A DNA stretch of 5,007 nucleotides. It comes from Candidatus Shapirobacteria bacterium. Its GTDB lineage: Bacteria; Patescibacteriota; Microgenomatia; UBA12405. The stretch lies in NCBI GenBank assembly GCA_020056515.1, contig JAGVHP010000013.1, positions 1 to 5,007 on the forward strand, given 5' to 3'. Position 1 is the first letter of the stretch. Each line of letters opens with the position of its first letter. The notes beneath the pieces were generated by a model, which had not been told where the DNA came from, searched no databases, and saw only the letters and a list, made by a program, of their open reading frames with translations. This document shows, piece by piece, positions 4,965 through 5,007 of the stretch. The position numbers were made by a program, and so were the translations under genes.

Positions 4965-4982
4965 GGAAACCATAAGTCAGAC

Positions 4983-5007
4983 TAATTGGTTAGCTATTAA
5001 CCAATTA
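4983..5007. repeat. Perfect inverted repeat at the right edge
   Basis: TAATTGGTTA (4983-4992), GCTAT spacer, TAACCAATTA (4998-5007): 10 of 10 bp paired, running exactly to the end of the window, so it may extend further. The AT-rich arms and 5-bp spacer suit a dimeric repressor operator; as RNA it would be a moderate hairpin without a visible T-tract. Together with 4859-4982, no protein-coding gene is seen in the last 149 bp. Confidence 0.55.

Noticed and set aside
4928..4975. Small frame MSLFSKVEMSPFRKP before the right edge
   Set aside because: Only 15 codons, no ribosome site, and built entirely from the tandem repeat; more likely a by-product of repeat sequence.

Overview
The window looks like a compact, gene-dense bacterial chromosome segment, most likely from a member of the Candidate Phyla Radiation (Patescibacteria, perhaps a Microgenomates-type lineage). 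This is inferred from short, divergent versions of universal enzymes, genes that overlap or nearly touch, almost no Shine-Dalgarno sequences, and a small housekeeping sigma factor. No marker gene fixes the lineage, so the placement is moderate confidence only.

Layout. Positions 1-43 hold the start of a gene pointing left off the window. A 24-bp gap (44-67) then separates it from a rightward cluster: rpiB (68-517), pgk (498-1508), gap (1539-2573), rpe (2564-3196) and a LOG-family nucleotide-binding protein (3200-3766). The neighbours overlap by 20 bp (rpiB/pgk) and 10 bp (gap/rpe), or are separated by 30 bp (pgk/gap) and 3 bp (rpe/LOG). On the opposite strand, rpoD, the primary sigma factor (4858-3773), converges on the LOG gene with only 6 bp between the stop codons. 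The final 149 bp (4859-5007) carry the rpoD promoter, two tandem 24-bp repeats and a perfect 10-bp-arm inverted repeat that reaches the window edge. No RNA gene or CRISPR array was seen.

Function. The rightward cluster joins two non-oxidative pentose-phosphate isomerases (RpiB, Rpe) to the two enzymes that turn glyceraldehyde 3-phosphate into 3-phosphoglycerate with ATP gain (GAPDH, PGK). That fits a cell that feeds pentose phosphates into lower glycolysis. The LOG protein may act on nucleoside monophosphates and release ribose 5-phosphate, which would feed the same pool, but its key motif is altered.

Most notable observations: (1) the -10-like hexamers of gap and rpoD sit 6-7 nt before their ATG, and that of rpiB 10 nt before it, so the mRNAs would be leaderless or nearly so; (2) RpiB, PGK and Rpe each lack a residue usually considered catalytic or substrate-binding, and PGK has lost a block of roughly 45-50 residues; (3) the last 16 residues of Rpe are encoded by a palindromic repeat that also supplies the best Shine-Dalgarno-like sequence in the window, for the next gene; (4) repeats upstream of rpoD resemble a transposon end or an operator array. 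I do not see a clear novel multi-gene system here; the interest lies in gene-expression architecture and enzyme divergence.
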